64,000 nucleotides of DNA from Panorpa germanica (GCA_963678705.1 OY783204.1:23632759-23696758); one strand, 5' to 3'. Counted from the first letter of the stretch, positions 11,226-25,248 are shown. Made by a program: numbers and translations. Notes: generated from the letters alone by a model not told the origin.

Positions 11226-13653
11226 GTAACATAACCTGTATTCTAAATGATTTTAAGACATGAAAAACATCATCTACAACTACAAGAGGAAATTATAAAT
11301 GATAAAAAAAAATTTTAAGTATATTTTTGATATTATTAATTAGCTAAATTCATAATGAATTAAAGTTAGTGATATTTTTATAAAATTCAAGTAAATTTCA
11401 TATTAAATATAAAAAACAGTTTATTTGAGTGTATAAATTAATTAATTTCAAGCTGTCAGTTACTTTTAGAGTTTAGCATTGACCTAGTTTTAACTCTCAC
11501 TATTTTGCATCAAAAAATATGAAATAATATATTGTCAGTGAGCATGCAGGGGTGTATCAATAGGAGATGACTGTTTTGTTTTCTAAATAACACGTAAAAT
11601 ACAAGGAATATTTACGATTTTTTTACATTTGTAGTGAAACTACTAATGGGAGTTATTTATAGAATATAATATTAATCAAATATATATCCTTGTTTGTCTC
11701 ACAGAGGTTATTCGTTTGAGCATACTTTTGTAATGACATACATCAAGCTATATTTCGTCGATAAAGCAGTGGGTATTATGCTTGAGTATAAGAATTATTA
11801 CCGGATTACCTGTGAAAGTTTTATTTAGAATGAAAATCCAAAAAAGAAAGAAGTTAAACGATGTTAAATCACATAATCTCGTGGGACAGTTTATATCATA
11901 GAATGTCAATGCATTTTGATATCAAATTTTGACGATTTCAATGCGTTGTTATACTGTCTAGCGTTTCACGACTAATTTCCCAAGTCTCTAGATTACGTAT
12001 GTTAAATTTCAGATGTTTAAAGTGAAATTTGATGAAGATGACATCAATTTAAAACAGTCATCTCCAATTGATGCATTTTTTACAATTAAGAAAATATGTA
12101 CCTTGTTACATATAGTCATTTATATGGAAGCATTGCACAAAGTTACAAAGAAATATGCATTTTTATAAAGAAATTGTTATAGAACTACTTATATACAGTA
12201 GCTACTTCTACAGTTCATCAATATTTCCAACATAGTAAAGCACGAAATACACTATGCAATAATAAACTAAATAAGAAAATACAGTTATGTACAGCAAATC
12301 GTCTCAGATGATTTATTTATGTATGCAACAACAAAAACAAAAGAGATAGCTATAAAAACTAGAAGAGTACAACCAACAATCATGAAGCAACAGTGAGAAG
12401 TTAGAAGTAAAACAAAAACAAAAATAAAAATAAATAAAACAAAACAAAAACCATAGCGTAATACTAAAAGGCATCAGTAAAAAAGCGCGGTCTGTGTTCG
12501 ACGTTATGCATTTTGCACAAAGGGCTCAAAGAGAAACATAAATGCATAGAAAAACACAACATGAACAATCAGAAAACAACAAGGCAACGCCGTTCATTAT
12601 TATCCAAGGCATGTGCGAATATCGAGCCATAACATAACGTGGTGCCGTGATGTTTAGTGCGGTGGTGATTATTACAGGATGACGTATAGAGTACAATGGG
12701 CGAACGATATCAAAACATCAAAAAGAAAACTGTTTCCGGGGACGACTTTTAATGAATTTTCACATATGTGTTATTATTCCTAGAGATGTGCGTTTTTCAA
12801 ATACATATACTCAAAATGCAAATACAAAATAGTAAATACCTATTTTCTATTTCGTATTTAAATATCTTTTAAGAGTATAGAATTTTATATTTTATTTGAA
12901 AACTTTTACAAATACTTTACAAAATACTTTTTTCATTTTGTTACTTCATCAGTAAATATTATTTTTTTAATATAATCTTAAAACCCCACCAACATTAGCA
13001 CTATCTATGATCTAAAAGTATCTGCACAATTGTCTTAATAATTCTAATTTAAAATGATAGATGTGCCTATTATTTTATTATCCTTCCTGTTACCCCCATC
13101 ATAAGACATCTGATTTTAGTTTACTTAAATTTGGTAATCATATTTTCTCGTTCATTATTTGTTTTACTACATGACAATCACTCTATTACATTCCTTACTG
13201 AAATATATATACATAAATATATATTATTTTACCTACTACCCCCACATGCTACATCCAACATTTATATAGTTTCAATCATAAGTGTCGACATTATTTAGAC
13301 ATGAGTGTACTAAATGTGTTGTAAACAAAAATGTTTCAAACCGAAGTCGGTCTTTATCCAAAAGCATTATTAAAAAAAAATAACATTTATATTAGTAACA
13401 TAAAGAGTATTCTATTTTCTCAAAAGTATTTTTGAAATACGTATTTTGTATTTAAATACTAACATGAAATTTATTTTTTATTTTGTATTTGAAATAGGAA
13501 AATAACGAGGTATTATGACTTATGGACCACAGGACGCGTGTCTAAGAGCAACTGCTGATCACAGGAAACATTTATTAGAATAAGTTCACACGGCATTGTA
13601 CTGCAAAAAAACATATAATACATTATAATAAATGTATAAAGGTATAAAGCCAG

Positions 13654-13830
13654 TTCATTGTACCAAAAAAACTATTTAAATTTTTGGCAAAATTTTTAAG
13701 ACCTATAAGGATCCCCAGTTCGAAGAATCCACCTTGACGGTGGTCCAGATCTCAAGGGACTCAACAAAATAATGAATCACCTGTACCTCATAATTAACAA
13801 TTTGCTTTTTTGAGTTTTTGGTACAATGAA
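13654..13830. mobile_element. Short inverted-repeat element, 177 bp
   Basis: Seen: TTCATTGTACCAAAAA (13654-13669) and its exact inverse TTTTTGGTACAATGAA (13815-13830). There is no frame and no second copy in the window. The arms extend imperfectly inward (AACTATTTAAA against TTGCTTTTTTGAG). Confidence 0.55.
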
Positions 13831-14640
13831 ATGACGTCACTGAATTGACTAATCAAATATTTTTCCAATGACAAATAAATGTTTAAAAGTTCTTCACTTT
13901 CAAAGAATTTCCAAGAATTATAACAATGGCAAAACATGCCTAAATAACATTATCTATTGTTATATGTTTATATAATACTATTGTTTATTACTTTTATAAA
14001 TATTTTAAAATAACAATCAATAATATTTTTAAAATTCTGTACACAATACGCTTCTAATTTCTTCGAAAAGTTAATAAAATAAATTTGCTAGTTTTATAAA
14101 ATGCTTACTTCCTGTTTTAGGATTAAATTCTCTTCTATTTTTATTTTTTAAAACAAAACTTTTTTTTTTTATATTATCTTTAAGAAATTTCATCACATAA
14201 AGATTCTTTCTGTCGTAAACGCAACTAAGATCTAAGACGCTAGAGTAAATTGTTATTTTAAAATAATTCTCTTTGATGTTTTATGCTGTAACAGGTGCAT
14301 ATGAGTTCCGCACACTTCAAACGAAATATATACTCGTACGTATAGCGAGTTTAAAGATAATAGCGTGATAATAGCGCTTCTAAAAATTTAAGGTAGTTGT
14401 CAAACCGTAAATCTTATCGATACAATACTTGTACACACCTAACGAATTAGAATTAACGAATAAAACATGGGAGAACTACGGGTCTGCTGAGACAACAACT
14501 GAGATCGGTATCAGATTTGATATCGAGTTGCTCTTCGATATTTGGACTGGTTATACACTAGCGTTACCTCGAAAGGAATTAGAGCACTTACATTGGCACT
14601 GGGCAAAAATACAAATTGTAAAAAAAAATTGTGCGAAAAG

Positions 14641-14831
14641 ATGCTTTAGATGCCTCTTTCTTTGGCTAATGCTACACTGCGAAAAATATAAATAATAATT
14701 TCCGTGCAACTTTTAAATCAGCAGAGTGCGTGTACATTTATATGATTCAATGTATTACAAAATTACGGATTTATTTCAGCGCTTTTTTTTGGCAGTGAAG
14801 CCTAGGACTAAGAAAGAGGCGTCTAAAGCAT
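14641..14831. repeat. Inverted repeat with ~45-50 bp arms
   Basis: Seen: ATGCTTTAGATGCCTCTTTC at 14641 pairs with its complement at 14812-14831 with one mismatch. The similarity continues inward through a GCTACACTGCGAAAA / CAGTGAAGCC stretch, leaving a loop of about 95 bp. This can fold into a long hairpin. The left arm overlaps a small plus-strand frame (14429-14695), which I do not regard as a proven gene. Confidence 0.5.
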
Positions 14832-16329
14832 ATTTTTAACTTATTCTTTCGGATCACGGTGTTCTCCACTGTGAACTTTCTGCGCCTTACAAATAAAGCT
14901 GTTATAAAATTTATACCAGGTATAAACTGAGAATAAGCCTGTTCGGATTGGCTTTACATCTAATATAACAGATTTATTTGTAAAGCGGATTAGGAACATT
15001 ACAAATTATTAATATTGGATTATATTATATAAGACAATAACAAACACAGCATGCAATAAAAATAGCGCCGTCTTAATAACTCTTCAATCAATAAACTTAT
15101 GTAAATATAACAGATTTAATTCATAAAAATTAAAATATATAAATATTATTATATAATATAGAAATCTAACAATCGTATTGATTGGTATCAAACATTTAAA
15201 ATTTGTTTGTAAAGGACCAATATTGTTATATCAAACATATTATGAGAATTGATAAGAAATGATACGAAATGTCAAGCGGGGAGAAGTGGGGGACGACGGA
15301 TATGATTATCGGACACGTTTATAGTTATTGTCATGTTATAGATTACAATATTGAGCAAACACTATTTTATTTTCGTTGAACAAAAATATGTTATTCGGTT
15401 TTTTATAAAGAAAGACAGTGAAAGTTTCAAAAGACTGTACTGTGCGACGCATCTGATTCCTAATTCTTTTATCTTCTTTACTTAAATGTATAGTTTACAT
15501 GTTTATTTTTCAGTATATTAAAGCACGAATCGGTTGTAAGGCATGTGACTTCATAAGCATGCACAAATCGCACGATTTACGGCAGATGTCAGTCTTCATT
15601 AACGCAGAAATGGGACGTGTAAATGCGCACTTATGTATGATTCATAAACTGATTTCAAATGATTATTTAAATTATTTTTACTTATTGGAAAAGGGGTACT
15701 AGGATATATGGGAAACTGGGAAAGATTATCTCTATGAATTCCGAATATAAGTAGTCATCCGTCCCTTTTGTCCCCACCCTCAGCCACTCGGTCATCCCAG
15801 TTATGACGTCACACATTTGAAAAGAAGATATTTTTTTTTAGTCTTATTTTGCTTTTAAGATATTTAAATTGTTCATACACTCTTTGGTATGTAGATATAT
15901 TTGGAGATGTAGCAGCTTGTTGTCGGGAAAAGAGTGCCCTTCTCTACTGGACTTTTCTACCTAGCTATAGAACGGATCGCAACTATAGGCTTAGAAAACG
16001 AATAAATGATATTTCATTTGGTGTATCGTCTTGGACGGTAAATGTATCCCCTCTACTAATAAAATACCATAATATTTTATTTCGAAATGAGAGAAGGAGT
16101 GACGTATTTTGAAGTTAAAAAGAGGATACGGTGCGGTGTAAATGATGATTATATTTAGCATCCAAATCGAAAAATTAGAACGTAATGTAAAATAACTTTG
16201 GTAATTACATTGTCGAAGAAATTCGTACTCGAAAGTACTTTTTGGGAAGTCTTTTTCTTTCAGGAATAAAAATTTCTAAATCTGAATTGTTGTGAAAAGA
16301 TAATCACCTAGAGATTGCATGCGAATTTA

Positions 16330-16490
16330 ATATAGATAGTGAAAAGATAAGAGATTTGTTCAGACGAGATAGGGAAAGAAAGAGATGGATGATGGAATGG
16401 ATGCTACAGCGAAGAAGGAAAGAGAAAGAGAATGAAGAGCAAGAAAGAGGGGAATACAGAGAAACTTTTAATTTTAAAGTTTAAAATAGA
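16330..16490 (+). pseudogene. Non-LTR retrotransposon C-terminal fragment
   Basis: Seen: a purine-rich stretch whose plus-strand translation includes RKRWMMEWMLQRRRKEKENE, matching the RWMAEI...RRNEKNRR region encoded at about 42400-42640 (minus) and the block at 33715. It is followed by AT-rich DNA. Length is under 170 bp, so it is a decayed relic of the same non-LTR family. The boundaries are approximate. Confidence 0.5.
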
Positions 16491-19400
16491 GTTTTATAAA
16501 AAAATGAAATATAATTAGCCTATGAACAATACATAAACACTCCTTCCTGGAAAACTATCTCCGGACGCCTATGCATATATATATACTTTTCAAATCGAAG
16601 GTCGTTGAATCACTAAAATAATTCGTGCGTACCTAAATATATGCCTTCTCTACCATTTAAACAAAATTATGTGCACCGTTATTTTCAGTTAATACCTATA
16701 CTACATAACATTTTACATTTTTTTAATGAATTAAAAATAAATTTTGTTCAAGCCTTGAAATTCTAATAATAAAATATAATTAAAATGATTGTGAAATCAG
16801 TTTCTTTTATATGTATAAGTGTGTGTATATATGTATTCTCATATAAAATATATTATCCACGTATGAAGAAATAAAAATAAGTGGCTTCTAATAATAAAAA
16901 AGAATCATTAATCAAAGTTTTCGTTAATTACATTTAAAAAGAATTTATTTTGAATAATAGTGCTCCTTAAGTTAAAAAAGTATTGTGTTAGTTGGTTGTC
17001 TTATTTTTCTATTGTATATTTTATTGGTGTTATTTTTTTAACTAATTGTGATGTGAAATTTAATCCCTCCTAATTCTAAGAGAGCTTCTAGTTAGAAGGT
17101 CGTCCATAATTATGAATAATTAAAAATAAATTGTCAAGTTAGCAATGGTTGTGTGACCATGACTGCAATTGTTGTATTTTGTATTAACTTTCTTATAATT
17201 ATATAAATTATATATTGCTGCTCTATTGGTTACAATACTATAGCGATTTCTTTTAAGTAAAAATGTTGCATCTACAAGAAAAACAAAACTGCCTCTTTGG
17301 TGTAAAACCGCCATAATGAAGACAGACCATAAGGCTGCCTAATAACATTCTTATACACAAAATACAAGAAAAATTCACATGCATATTATATCTTAATAAA
17401 AGAGAATTTGATAAGTAAAGTTTTGTTTGGTACATTTCACAAAACATCTATTGGCGTTACAATATATACGCATTGGTATCTCAAACGCTGCCTTATACAA
17501 GTATACAGTACAATCTACCTGCGGCAAGCACCTGGAAAATTTAAAAGATGTAATTTAGTAATGTAGGAGGACCCATAGAAAGAGATTTTATAAGTTTTGA
17601 AAGAGAATGGTTTAAAGTTTGTACGTTTCTTAACAAGGTAGGGCTAGAGGCCTGAACTGTATTATTATCCAGTTGAAGAAAACCCTAGTTCCAGAGTAAT
17701 ATTGTTCAAAAAAAAAAAATTACTAGAAATTTGTAAAATATATAAATTTTCTTTGAATACATTTCAAAAAGAACCATAAAATTTTAAGGGATTTTTTTTT
17801 ATATTAATTTTTATAATAAAGGTGACCAATTTTAGCTGTTGGATGCTTTTTGTAAAAAAAAAAATGACGGACAACCACAACCACTACTTTATTACCTAAT
17901 AAGTTACAAAAAAAAAATACCCCAGCTTCTAATATTAATTAAATGAATAAACAATCAGCCAGCTAAGAACTTTTCAATCTACAAAATTTACAATTACCAA
18001 ATCAAGTGGTCAACGAAAAAAAAACCCATAGCGCACACTGCGCATGTCATTTTTATAACAAGTAAAAACAGTAAAATAGTAAAAATAACAGTAATTATAT
18101 AGCTGCAGATGGTTTACATAAGTTATGACAAGCTTTTTGCAAAAAAAAAAAACACTTTTAATTTAATTTATTTTATAACATTACAAATTAATATTCTTCA
18201 AATGAAAATATTACAAAATTATGTTGAATTGCAAAGAGCTATTAGTTCTTTTCTATGATAGTCGTTACATTTCATGATTAAATGTATATATTATATATTA
18301 CCGACATTTTACATAAAATTACAATTAAATATAAATAAATACATTGAATTTTTACTAACATAGTTGGACGAGTTTATTTTTATAAAAACTTTGCTTGGAA
18401 TAATTACGAATATGTATATAAAAAAAGAAGTTAAAACATTTATGTAAAATCGTTATATTTTTTATGTAAAATGTATATAACAAAGTTTAATTGATATATT
18501 TGATTTTATGTAAGTAATATTTTTCATATTAATGTTGAGCAGAAACTTAAATACGTATGATTAATTAACTATTATAACTGCAAATTAATAATACCAATTA
18601 AAAACCAGTCATATATATCCTTATAGATCAAGTACATATATATATATAAATCGTTCAATAATTAATCAAAAACTAATTTATAAAATACCAGATCAAGATC
18701 GAGTTTACAATACATTAAAAATGTATACGTATGTCCTTATATATTATATCAATATATTTCTATCTACTATAATAATATTATAATAAAAAAAATTCATTCT
18801 TTATTATTGAAATAAAAAAAGTCTTGTGCTAACTTCACATATATATTTCTCTCTCCCTCTGGCATTAAAGTCTACGCATAAGTTTATCTCAACGAATTAT
18901 TATAAGAGACTAGATAATTTCCTATTTTTATAATTATCTTATATTCCTTTAGAGTATCGGGTACTATTCAGCAGACTACTTCTAATTCTTTGAATCCAAT
19001 CATTCTTTGTATCTATCATACGAGTATAAATAAAATAGCTAAAAGTTGAAGAGTCTATAGTATGAGTAGGTATATATAATTTACTACTTGAATAGCCCTC
19101 GGGTTTCTAATCACTAGATATTTTATTTCAGTTAGTAATATCTTAAAACTTCAAAGTTAGTGAACCGAAAAAAATCGGAACCTTTTTTTCATTTGTTACC
19201 ATACAAGTTCGAGTCCCAGAAAAACACAGAAAAAATAGTTTCGTATTATAAATTAAAGTACAATATCACTTGTGTAGATTTCTTTTAACTAATAAAGAAT
19301 AAAGTTTTAAGAAATCGATATTTCGGTATTTCTTTTTGTAATTTATTACGTCGTAAATTTGTTTTATTTATTAAATAAATTTAGAAAAACGTAAAATGTT

Positions 19401-19552
19401 TACAATAAAATTTATTTTTAAGTAAATTTACATTATTAATTTATTTATTATACCATTGCAGTTGCAATGTTCATTGCAACTTTGATATTTATCAATAAAT
19501 CGCTGTATTGAAGGAAATAAATATATATGTGTATCATTTTCATTTCTCTACT

Positions 19553-19890
19553 GCCGGTTTCACACCAAAGAGAAAGTTCAACAAAAACACCAATATTTAC
19601 ACCAGAGAGACAGTTCTTAAAACATTTGTTGCTATTTTAGTAAACATTCTCATCTGGAGTCTGTAAGATCAAAGAAAACACGTTTGTTGTTGTTTCTAAG
19701 TCTGCTTGGTTTGAACACGCAGTTTTGTTTTTTGTGAACATTTGAGTTTGTCAGTTGTTGTTTATCATGTTTATAATTTTTAAGAGACACACAGAAAAAC
19801 ACTAGAAATAAAACTAGTCTATTTTAGACTTAAACATTAAACATGATTGTTTTGTTTTTTGACAACAAAACTGTTTTCAAAACTGTCGTT
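19553..19890. mobile_element. Family C element, copy 1 (TIR GCCGGTTTCACACC)
   Basis: Seen: starts GCCGGTTTCACACCAAAGAG and shares its body with the copies at 27071, 34601 and 46689 (CAGTTCTTAAAACAT, CTTGTCAGTTGTTGTTTATC, GACACACAGAAAAACACTA). The right terminal repeat is worn or truncated after AAAACTGTCG. Small frames inside are by-products of the repeat. Confidence 0.7.
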
Positions 19891-21045
19891 GTCCAATATA
19901 TTGGAAACACAAAGAAGGCGTCCCATCTATTCTAAAGTTTACAAATATAAGACTGCAAATAGGACATAGGATCATATTATGAATATTGGCTAAGACAAAC
20001 TAGAAATCTCATGATAAAATATGTTTATATATGAGAGCATCCTTATGCTTTTTTATGAGTTCTAATCAGTTTAAAAATAAAATTAAGTAAATGATTGAAT
20101 ACTAATGTAACAAGTAATAGTTTTAAATGAAATAAACACATATAAACACATATAGATAAAAAAATATTCCGAATGTTGCTCTACCTTTTAAATAATGCAA
20201 CAAAATAACTACAAGGTTACGAAAAAAAATGTTTATAACACCTGGTAAAACGAAAGACAGAGGTTCGGAACAGGCAAAGAACACAACACAAAACCGACAG
20301 ATGCCAGCGGCATTTCTCGGAAGAGCAAAATGCCGACGACCACGTAGCGACGCAGTAGGACATCTAGAGAGAATGGTTTACTACAGAGAAATAGGCTGAA
20401 ATAGGCCGTAAAAACATCTAAAACGCTAGTACTATAAAATAACTAAACGGGGAGGGGGAGAGGTTTTAAAGCTAGGCCCCTAATACATTGCCATTACATA
20501 ACAATCCAAATAAGAGGTCCAGAAGGTCTAAAGAAAAAAAAACCAGTAAAATAAAAGTTTAAATAGCCAAATGGCACACTCACTCGTATACAATGTAATA
20601 GCTTTCCTAGGGGTAGATATGCGTAAAACAACCCCTTAAAAGTTACCGAACCCTAAATGCAATGGTACAATGGAACACTGAAATATATACCGAGAATTGA
20701 TAATGGTGTGTAGAAAAAACTACTAATATAATTGGCTTCAAAGAAAAAGTTTTAGTGAGATATTTGAGTCAGCTATTTTCTAAGAATTTTATCTGTAATA
20801 ATTATAACATAAATTGAACGAAATAAAGAACATAGCAGAGATTATAATAGGCTACTATTTAACACCGGTTACAGTAGAGAGTATATTTATATTGTTGAGA
20901 CAGAGTTATACATAGAATTAATACTGGAAAGAGAAGGAACTATGTCATTTTAAATGTGATACAGAAAAATCAATCTATGAGAAATAGAATATAAGAAAAG
21001 TATGTAAGGAAGCATTAATTTACGCATTAAATTTGGGACACCATA

Positions 21046-21293
21046 TAAGTCGTCTAGAAGCAAAGGGATGTAAGTGACAAATTTTGTATTTGAAGATAAC
21101 CAGCGCAAACGATAGAAGTGCTAAACTATTCAGTGGCACAGAGATATAAGCGAAAACTTGGATAGATTTTACTGTATAGCGTGAATTCTAAAACCTATTG
21201 AACGAAAGCGCCTATACTATCTTAACAATGCACTCGTTTACTAGATAGTTTTACTGTTGTCACTTACACCCTTTTTAGCATTTAGACGCCTCA
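21046..21293. mobile_element. Family A MITE, mariner-type, copy 2
   Basis: Seen: ends TAAGTCGTCTAGAAGC and TTTAGACGCCTCA with the conserved inner part (CAAAGGGATGTAAGTGACAA). TA lies on both sides (21044-21045 and 21294-21295). It has an extra stretch of about 13 bp near CTATCTTAACAATGCAC compared with copy 1. Confidence 0.75.
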
Positions 21294-22189
21294 TATATAA
21301 AAAGGTGACAGAGATATAACTATTTAAAATTTGAATGTCTATTTTACCGCTCTATTTTAGTCACCTGTTTGACAACACAGTATTAGCAACGAATTATGTA
21401 TAATAAGTAAACTTTAATTTTATTATACTTGTTCATCATTTTTATAATATCAAAACTTTATGTGTTGCTCGAGACAGCTGTAAGTAAAATAGCATATGAT
21501 GTTTTGCCATTATTATTTCTGCATTGTTCCGAGTACAACCCTGTTAATTTGATACAGAACAATTGTGCCGCGGCAGCGGTGTCTTGGAGCTTGACACAAA
21601 GGTAAAACTGACAACAGAAGACAGAAGACAGACGAGACAGAGAAACAAAAGATTTTCTGAATGAATTTAAATCATATTCAGTCACACGAACGAGCAAACG
21701 AACGAACGGACGTGGACACAGCTTGAATTGTTATTAAATTAATTTCTAATTAGTTTTGCATGGAGATAAGTTTAATTTTAAACGCATTTCTTTATTCACT
21801 GAATAAAACATACCAAGTACAGCTGAATCAGGATTATAATTAAACTGTATGCAATATGATTCAAACATTACTATTCTAGGCATGTCCGAGAGAGGTACAG
21901 TCAGTGCACGTTTTATGGGATTCTTTGATCTTATAGTACCTTATTTATAATCATTGACAGATAAAGATTTGCATATTTAATTTTTAACCTCTTTGACTGA
22001 AAATTAAAATGTCCCTTTATTTTTCAGCACAAAAGTTAAGCCGGTCTAAAATATATAAGAGCATTAACACTGTGGGAAAGAAAAATAGTTATTTGTAACT
22101 GGGTACAATTGATATTCATTTAAATTTCTGATAATCAGTGGTAATTTATATTTTATCTATTACTAATAGAGGGACGTATTATCTGTACT

Positions 22190-22385
22190 TATTCTATTTT
22201 TAAACTGAGACCTATTCTAATTTCTAAACTGACTATCGCTTTTCGTACTCTGCCGTCAACACTAATTCTAAATTCAAATTTTTTTATTTTGTTATTCTAA
22301 ATTTATAATTCTAATTTTTATATTCTAAATGAAATAAAATACAAAAATAACAAATACCATACCAAACTGTATTTATTTGAAGAAA
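22190..22385. repeat. Dispersed repeat, related to 45450-45620
   Basis: Seen: shared order of short motifs (CTATTCTAATT, TAAA.TGACTATC, AATTCTAAATT, ATTCTAAATTT, AAACTGTATTT) with the segment at 45450-45620 in the same orientation, with many substitutions and indels. It is old and unclassified. Confidence 0.4.
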
Positions 22386-23210
22386 AAGCAAAATGTAAAT
22401 TGAGCAAGGACCTCACATAAACTAGAAATATCGAATATTTTCAACTGGCAGACACTGCATACGATAAATTCAATGCGTGTCATGCGAGCCGTGCGGACCT
22501 TTGACCGTTTACCTTTAGCGATCTCTCATACTGAGACCAACTTCAGTAGGATGTATTAGAGTTCTTTCGCATTAGAACACTTTATCAAGAAGTGAATCTT
22601 CTACATTAATGTTTATCAATACACCACTTTATAACAATGTATGCTTTAACAAAATATCTTAATGTAAATTTGAACTAGCATTGAAACAATATTATCTGAA
22701 ATAGCATGGCTATACTAAGGAGTTTTTACGTAATTTTTTTAAAATATAATTTATAAGTTCTATGTAAGCAGTTTTTGTGGCCTACCCATGTGAACTACAC
22801 CGATACCTTATAAGTTTATCAAGCATCAATACTCTTTTTAATTTTCATGCTACTTTTTTTACTATATCTGTAATAACAAAAAATAGTAAGAATTAACAAA
22901 AATTATACAAAATTCATACACGTGTTAGAATGAATATAAGTTAATGAATTCAGCACGAATGATCATGCTAAATCAAGTTTTTGCTAATTTACTGTATTCA
23001 TTAGATAAAATAAAGGCATTACAACAAAACTCAAAGTACCTTCCATCAAGACAAAAATATAAAACTATTTGCCGCATACATGTGTAATGTATTTTCATTT
23101 AACACCGATAGTATAAACACACACATACATAAGCAGTAATCAACCGGGCGAAGCCGCAAATGACTGCCTGGCATACCGGTAGAGAAAGCCGAATTTTAAA
23201 ATTTCAAAGC

Positions 23211-23258
23211 GACTCAGTGTCGCCGCTACTCGCTAGCTTGTAAGACGGCGGCTGAGTC
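23211..23258. repeat. GC-rich imperfect palindrome able to form a stem-loop
   Basis: Seen: GACTCAG-TGT-CGCCG pairs with CGGCG-G-CTGAGTC around a 20-nt loop, in a GC-rich island (about 23140-23260) within AT-rich DNA. A similar CTACTCGCTA motif recurs near 49030. It could be part of an unrecognised element; no TIR pair was found. Confidence 0.4.
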
Positions 23259-25184
23259 TTTTTATGTTTTTTAAGATATTGAATGATTTTTTTTTTCGTA
23301 TTATTTATCAAGTAATATTGTTTAAGAAATATACACATTTATATGTATGTATTTGATAAAAACTTCTATTTCATAAGATAACGGTACTTTTTTTTAGTCA
23401 AATTTATATTTAATTATTAAAATTTTAATTTTTATATATATAATTATTTTTTTATATAAGAATAATATTAAATATTAATTTCTAAGAAAAATCGTTAAAA
23501 CTTTTTGTAGTGTACAAAAACATCTAGTGTATGATAAATAATACTGATACCAGATTGTTGTATTTTCGGGTTCGATTCCCGGGTCAGTGTTATATTTCAT
23601 CAATTTGGTTGATTTTAAGTTTAATTAGTTAATGATTTTGACAGTAAATATTGTATGTTATGTAATTAAATCATAAAATGTAACATTGGGTCAAAAATAT
23701 TACATGAATATGTTACTATTAATCAAAAACATACAAGATGGTTCATTTAATCGATAGTTAAAAGAAAAGTTTATCTTAATTTTGTTTTGGATATTTATTT
23801 CTTTAATTTATTTAACGTTTGCTTATTTCCGATGCTAAGTACTTCCATAGGCGACCTTATATTATGTTAGCAATGTTTATGGTGTTGTGGACTTATATGT
23901 GTACTACACTGCTGATAAGTTTGATTTAATTTGTCGGAAAAGAATATATAGACATCTTACTAAAATATTTAAAACTGGTATGCAATTATTCTGTACAAAA
24001 ATTAAAATAACCAAAAAATATATTTATATTTTGAAAATATGTCTGCGATGATGTATTTTTCAATGTATTCTTTAAAAATGCTAGACACGAAATTGTTTTT
24101 TAAAGTGAAATGCACACTAATCCGAATTCATTTAAAATGTGAACCTAATTTGTCGACAAATTTATATTACATTAATTATTAGAATATATATATACAGATA
24201 AGTTGTCTACAAACTGTATAGACAGTATCGATAAAAACGCGTTTAAAGTTTAGGAACCCCATCAATGTTTTGTCATCTTATGAAAGATCATTCTACATCG
24301 CTTAATTTTTTAACTATATTTTCATTTTACGAAAAGAAATGTTCTTTTCTCTAGGAAGAATAATAATACTATACAGAACGAATTATTTTAATGTCATTAT
24401 GCCAAATTCTATTCCTTACTATCAACTTTACCTAGTTAAGAGCTATTTGGGGGTAGGATCCAGCCTAAGACTTAATAGCACAGATTATCGCAACAAATGT
24501 TACCCTGCACATAGCTTAAAACATTTTGCTGAATAATAGTTACAAATTCTAAAACAATATTTCGGTTCTAAAGTTATGTAAAACAATAACTATGCAAAGA
24601 AAAATAGTGGAATGATCATTATTACGTAATAACAACAAAATCTTATTGTTGACTGATAAACAAGATAATATTTAATTTGTTTAACATCAGTTCCACTACA
24701 ATGTAAACAAGAATAATCTGAACTGTCACATACAGATTACGACATATAAAAAGAAGGATTTAATAAAATGTCAAATCAAAAATCAAACAAGTATTAAATA
24801 ATTCGATTAGTGGTTTTAATATTTGAATGGATAATTCATTTGTTTATAGTTTTGACACGTAAATCGTCTCATGTATATTAACATTTCGTTTGCTACTGTA
24901 TTTTACATTGTTGCCAGTATTTTTTAGGTTATGCTACATATGTTACATAAAACTTTAAAACCAGTCGTCTCTAAGCTACTGTCATTTAGTTTTTATTTGT
25001 TTTTTGTTTACTGCCGGAATAACTAAGTAAGGAGACAGACGGTACTTAAAATTATTTATACGTTAGATACGCTTTACGTAATATAAAATGTCATAAAACT
25101 AGTCTAGAATTTGTAACAGAAATGTAATTCTTAATCTGACATATATTTTACATTGAAAGAAACTACTATTATAAAGTTATTTAC

Positions 25185-25248
25185 CTGTAATTTTTTTGTA
25201 TCCCTTTAAAACCTTTGTTTTCCACCATTTCACTAATTCCTTTGCCAT
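25185..25248 (-). CDS. First coding exon of the same unidentified host gene
   Basis: Seen: ATG at 25248-25246 on the minus strand opens 21 codons plus one base (MAKELVKWWKTKVLKGYKKIT), then the sequence runs into AG|GTAAAT, a good donor. The peptide is short, basic and contains a WW pair; it has no signal peptide. The upstream 5' region is AT-rich with stops in this frame, and the only nearby upstream ATG is a two-codon uORF. Exon end phase 1 matches the acceptor phase of the exon at 41-243, on the same strand, which supports one transcript with a ~24.9 kb intron. The function is unknown. An alternative first exon further upstream, or skipped cassette exons inside the intron, cannot be excluded. 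Confidence 0.6.

Larger units (their letters stand above)
244..25184 (-). other. Inferred first intron (~24.9 kb) with scattered repeats
   Basis: The stretch lies between the phase-matched exons at 25185-25248 and 41-243. It is AT-rich with no long open frame. It holds the mobile elements listed separately (1795, 3201, 6596, 8152, 10292, 13654, 14641, 16330, 19553, 21046, 22190). The remaining stretches (about 244-1794, 2398-3200, 3421-4589, 5546-6595, 7159-8151, 8387-10272, 10588-13653, 13831-14640, 14832-16329, 16481-19552, 19891-21045, 21294-22189, 22386-25184) show only AT-rich DNA, TA/TG microsatellite patches (near 2875-2930, 6220-6300, 7595-7630, 8905-8925), homopolymer runs, and a few GC-richer islands noted under findings. 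A whole-length intron is inference from phase and strand. Confidence 0.45.

Noticed and set aside
12781..13500. Inverted AAATAC/GTATTT-rich arms suggesting a large hAT-like element
   Set aside because: Motifs are too short and repetitive to fix ends, and no terminal repeat or target duplication could be identified.
14429..14695. 88-codon plus-strand frame
   Set aside because: Part overlaps the inverted repeat arm; no recognisable domain, and no evidence of a promoter or splice sites.
23562..23590. GGGTTCGATTCCCG resembling a tRNA T-arm
   Set aside because: There is no A box, D-arm, anticodon arm or matching acceptor half in the 60 bases upstream; similar TTCGATTC motifs near 6045 and 31480 also lack a tRNA fold.
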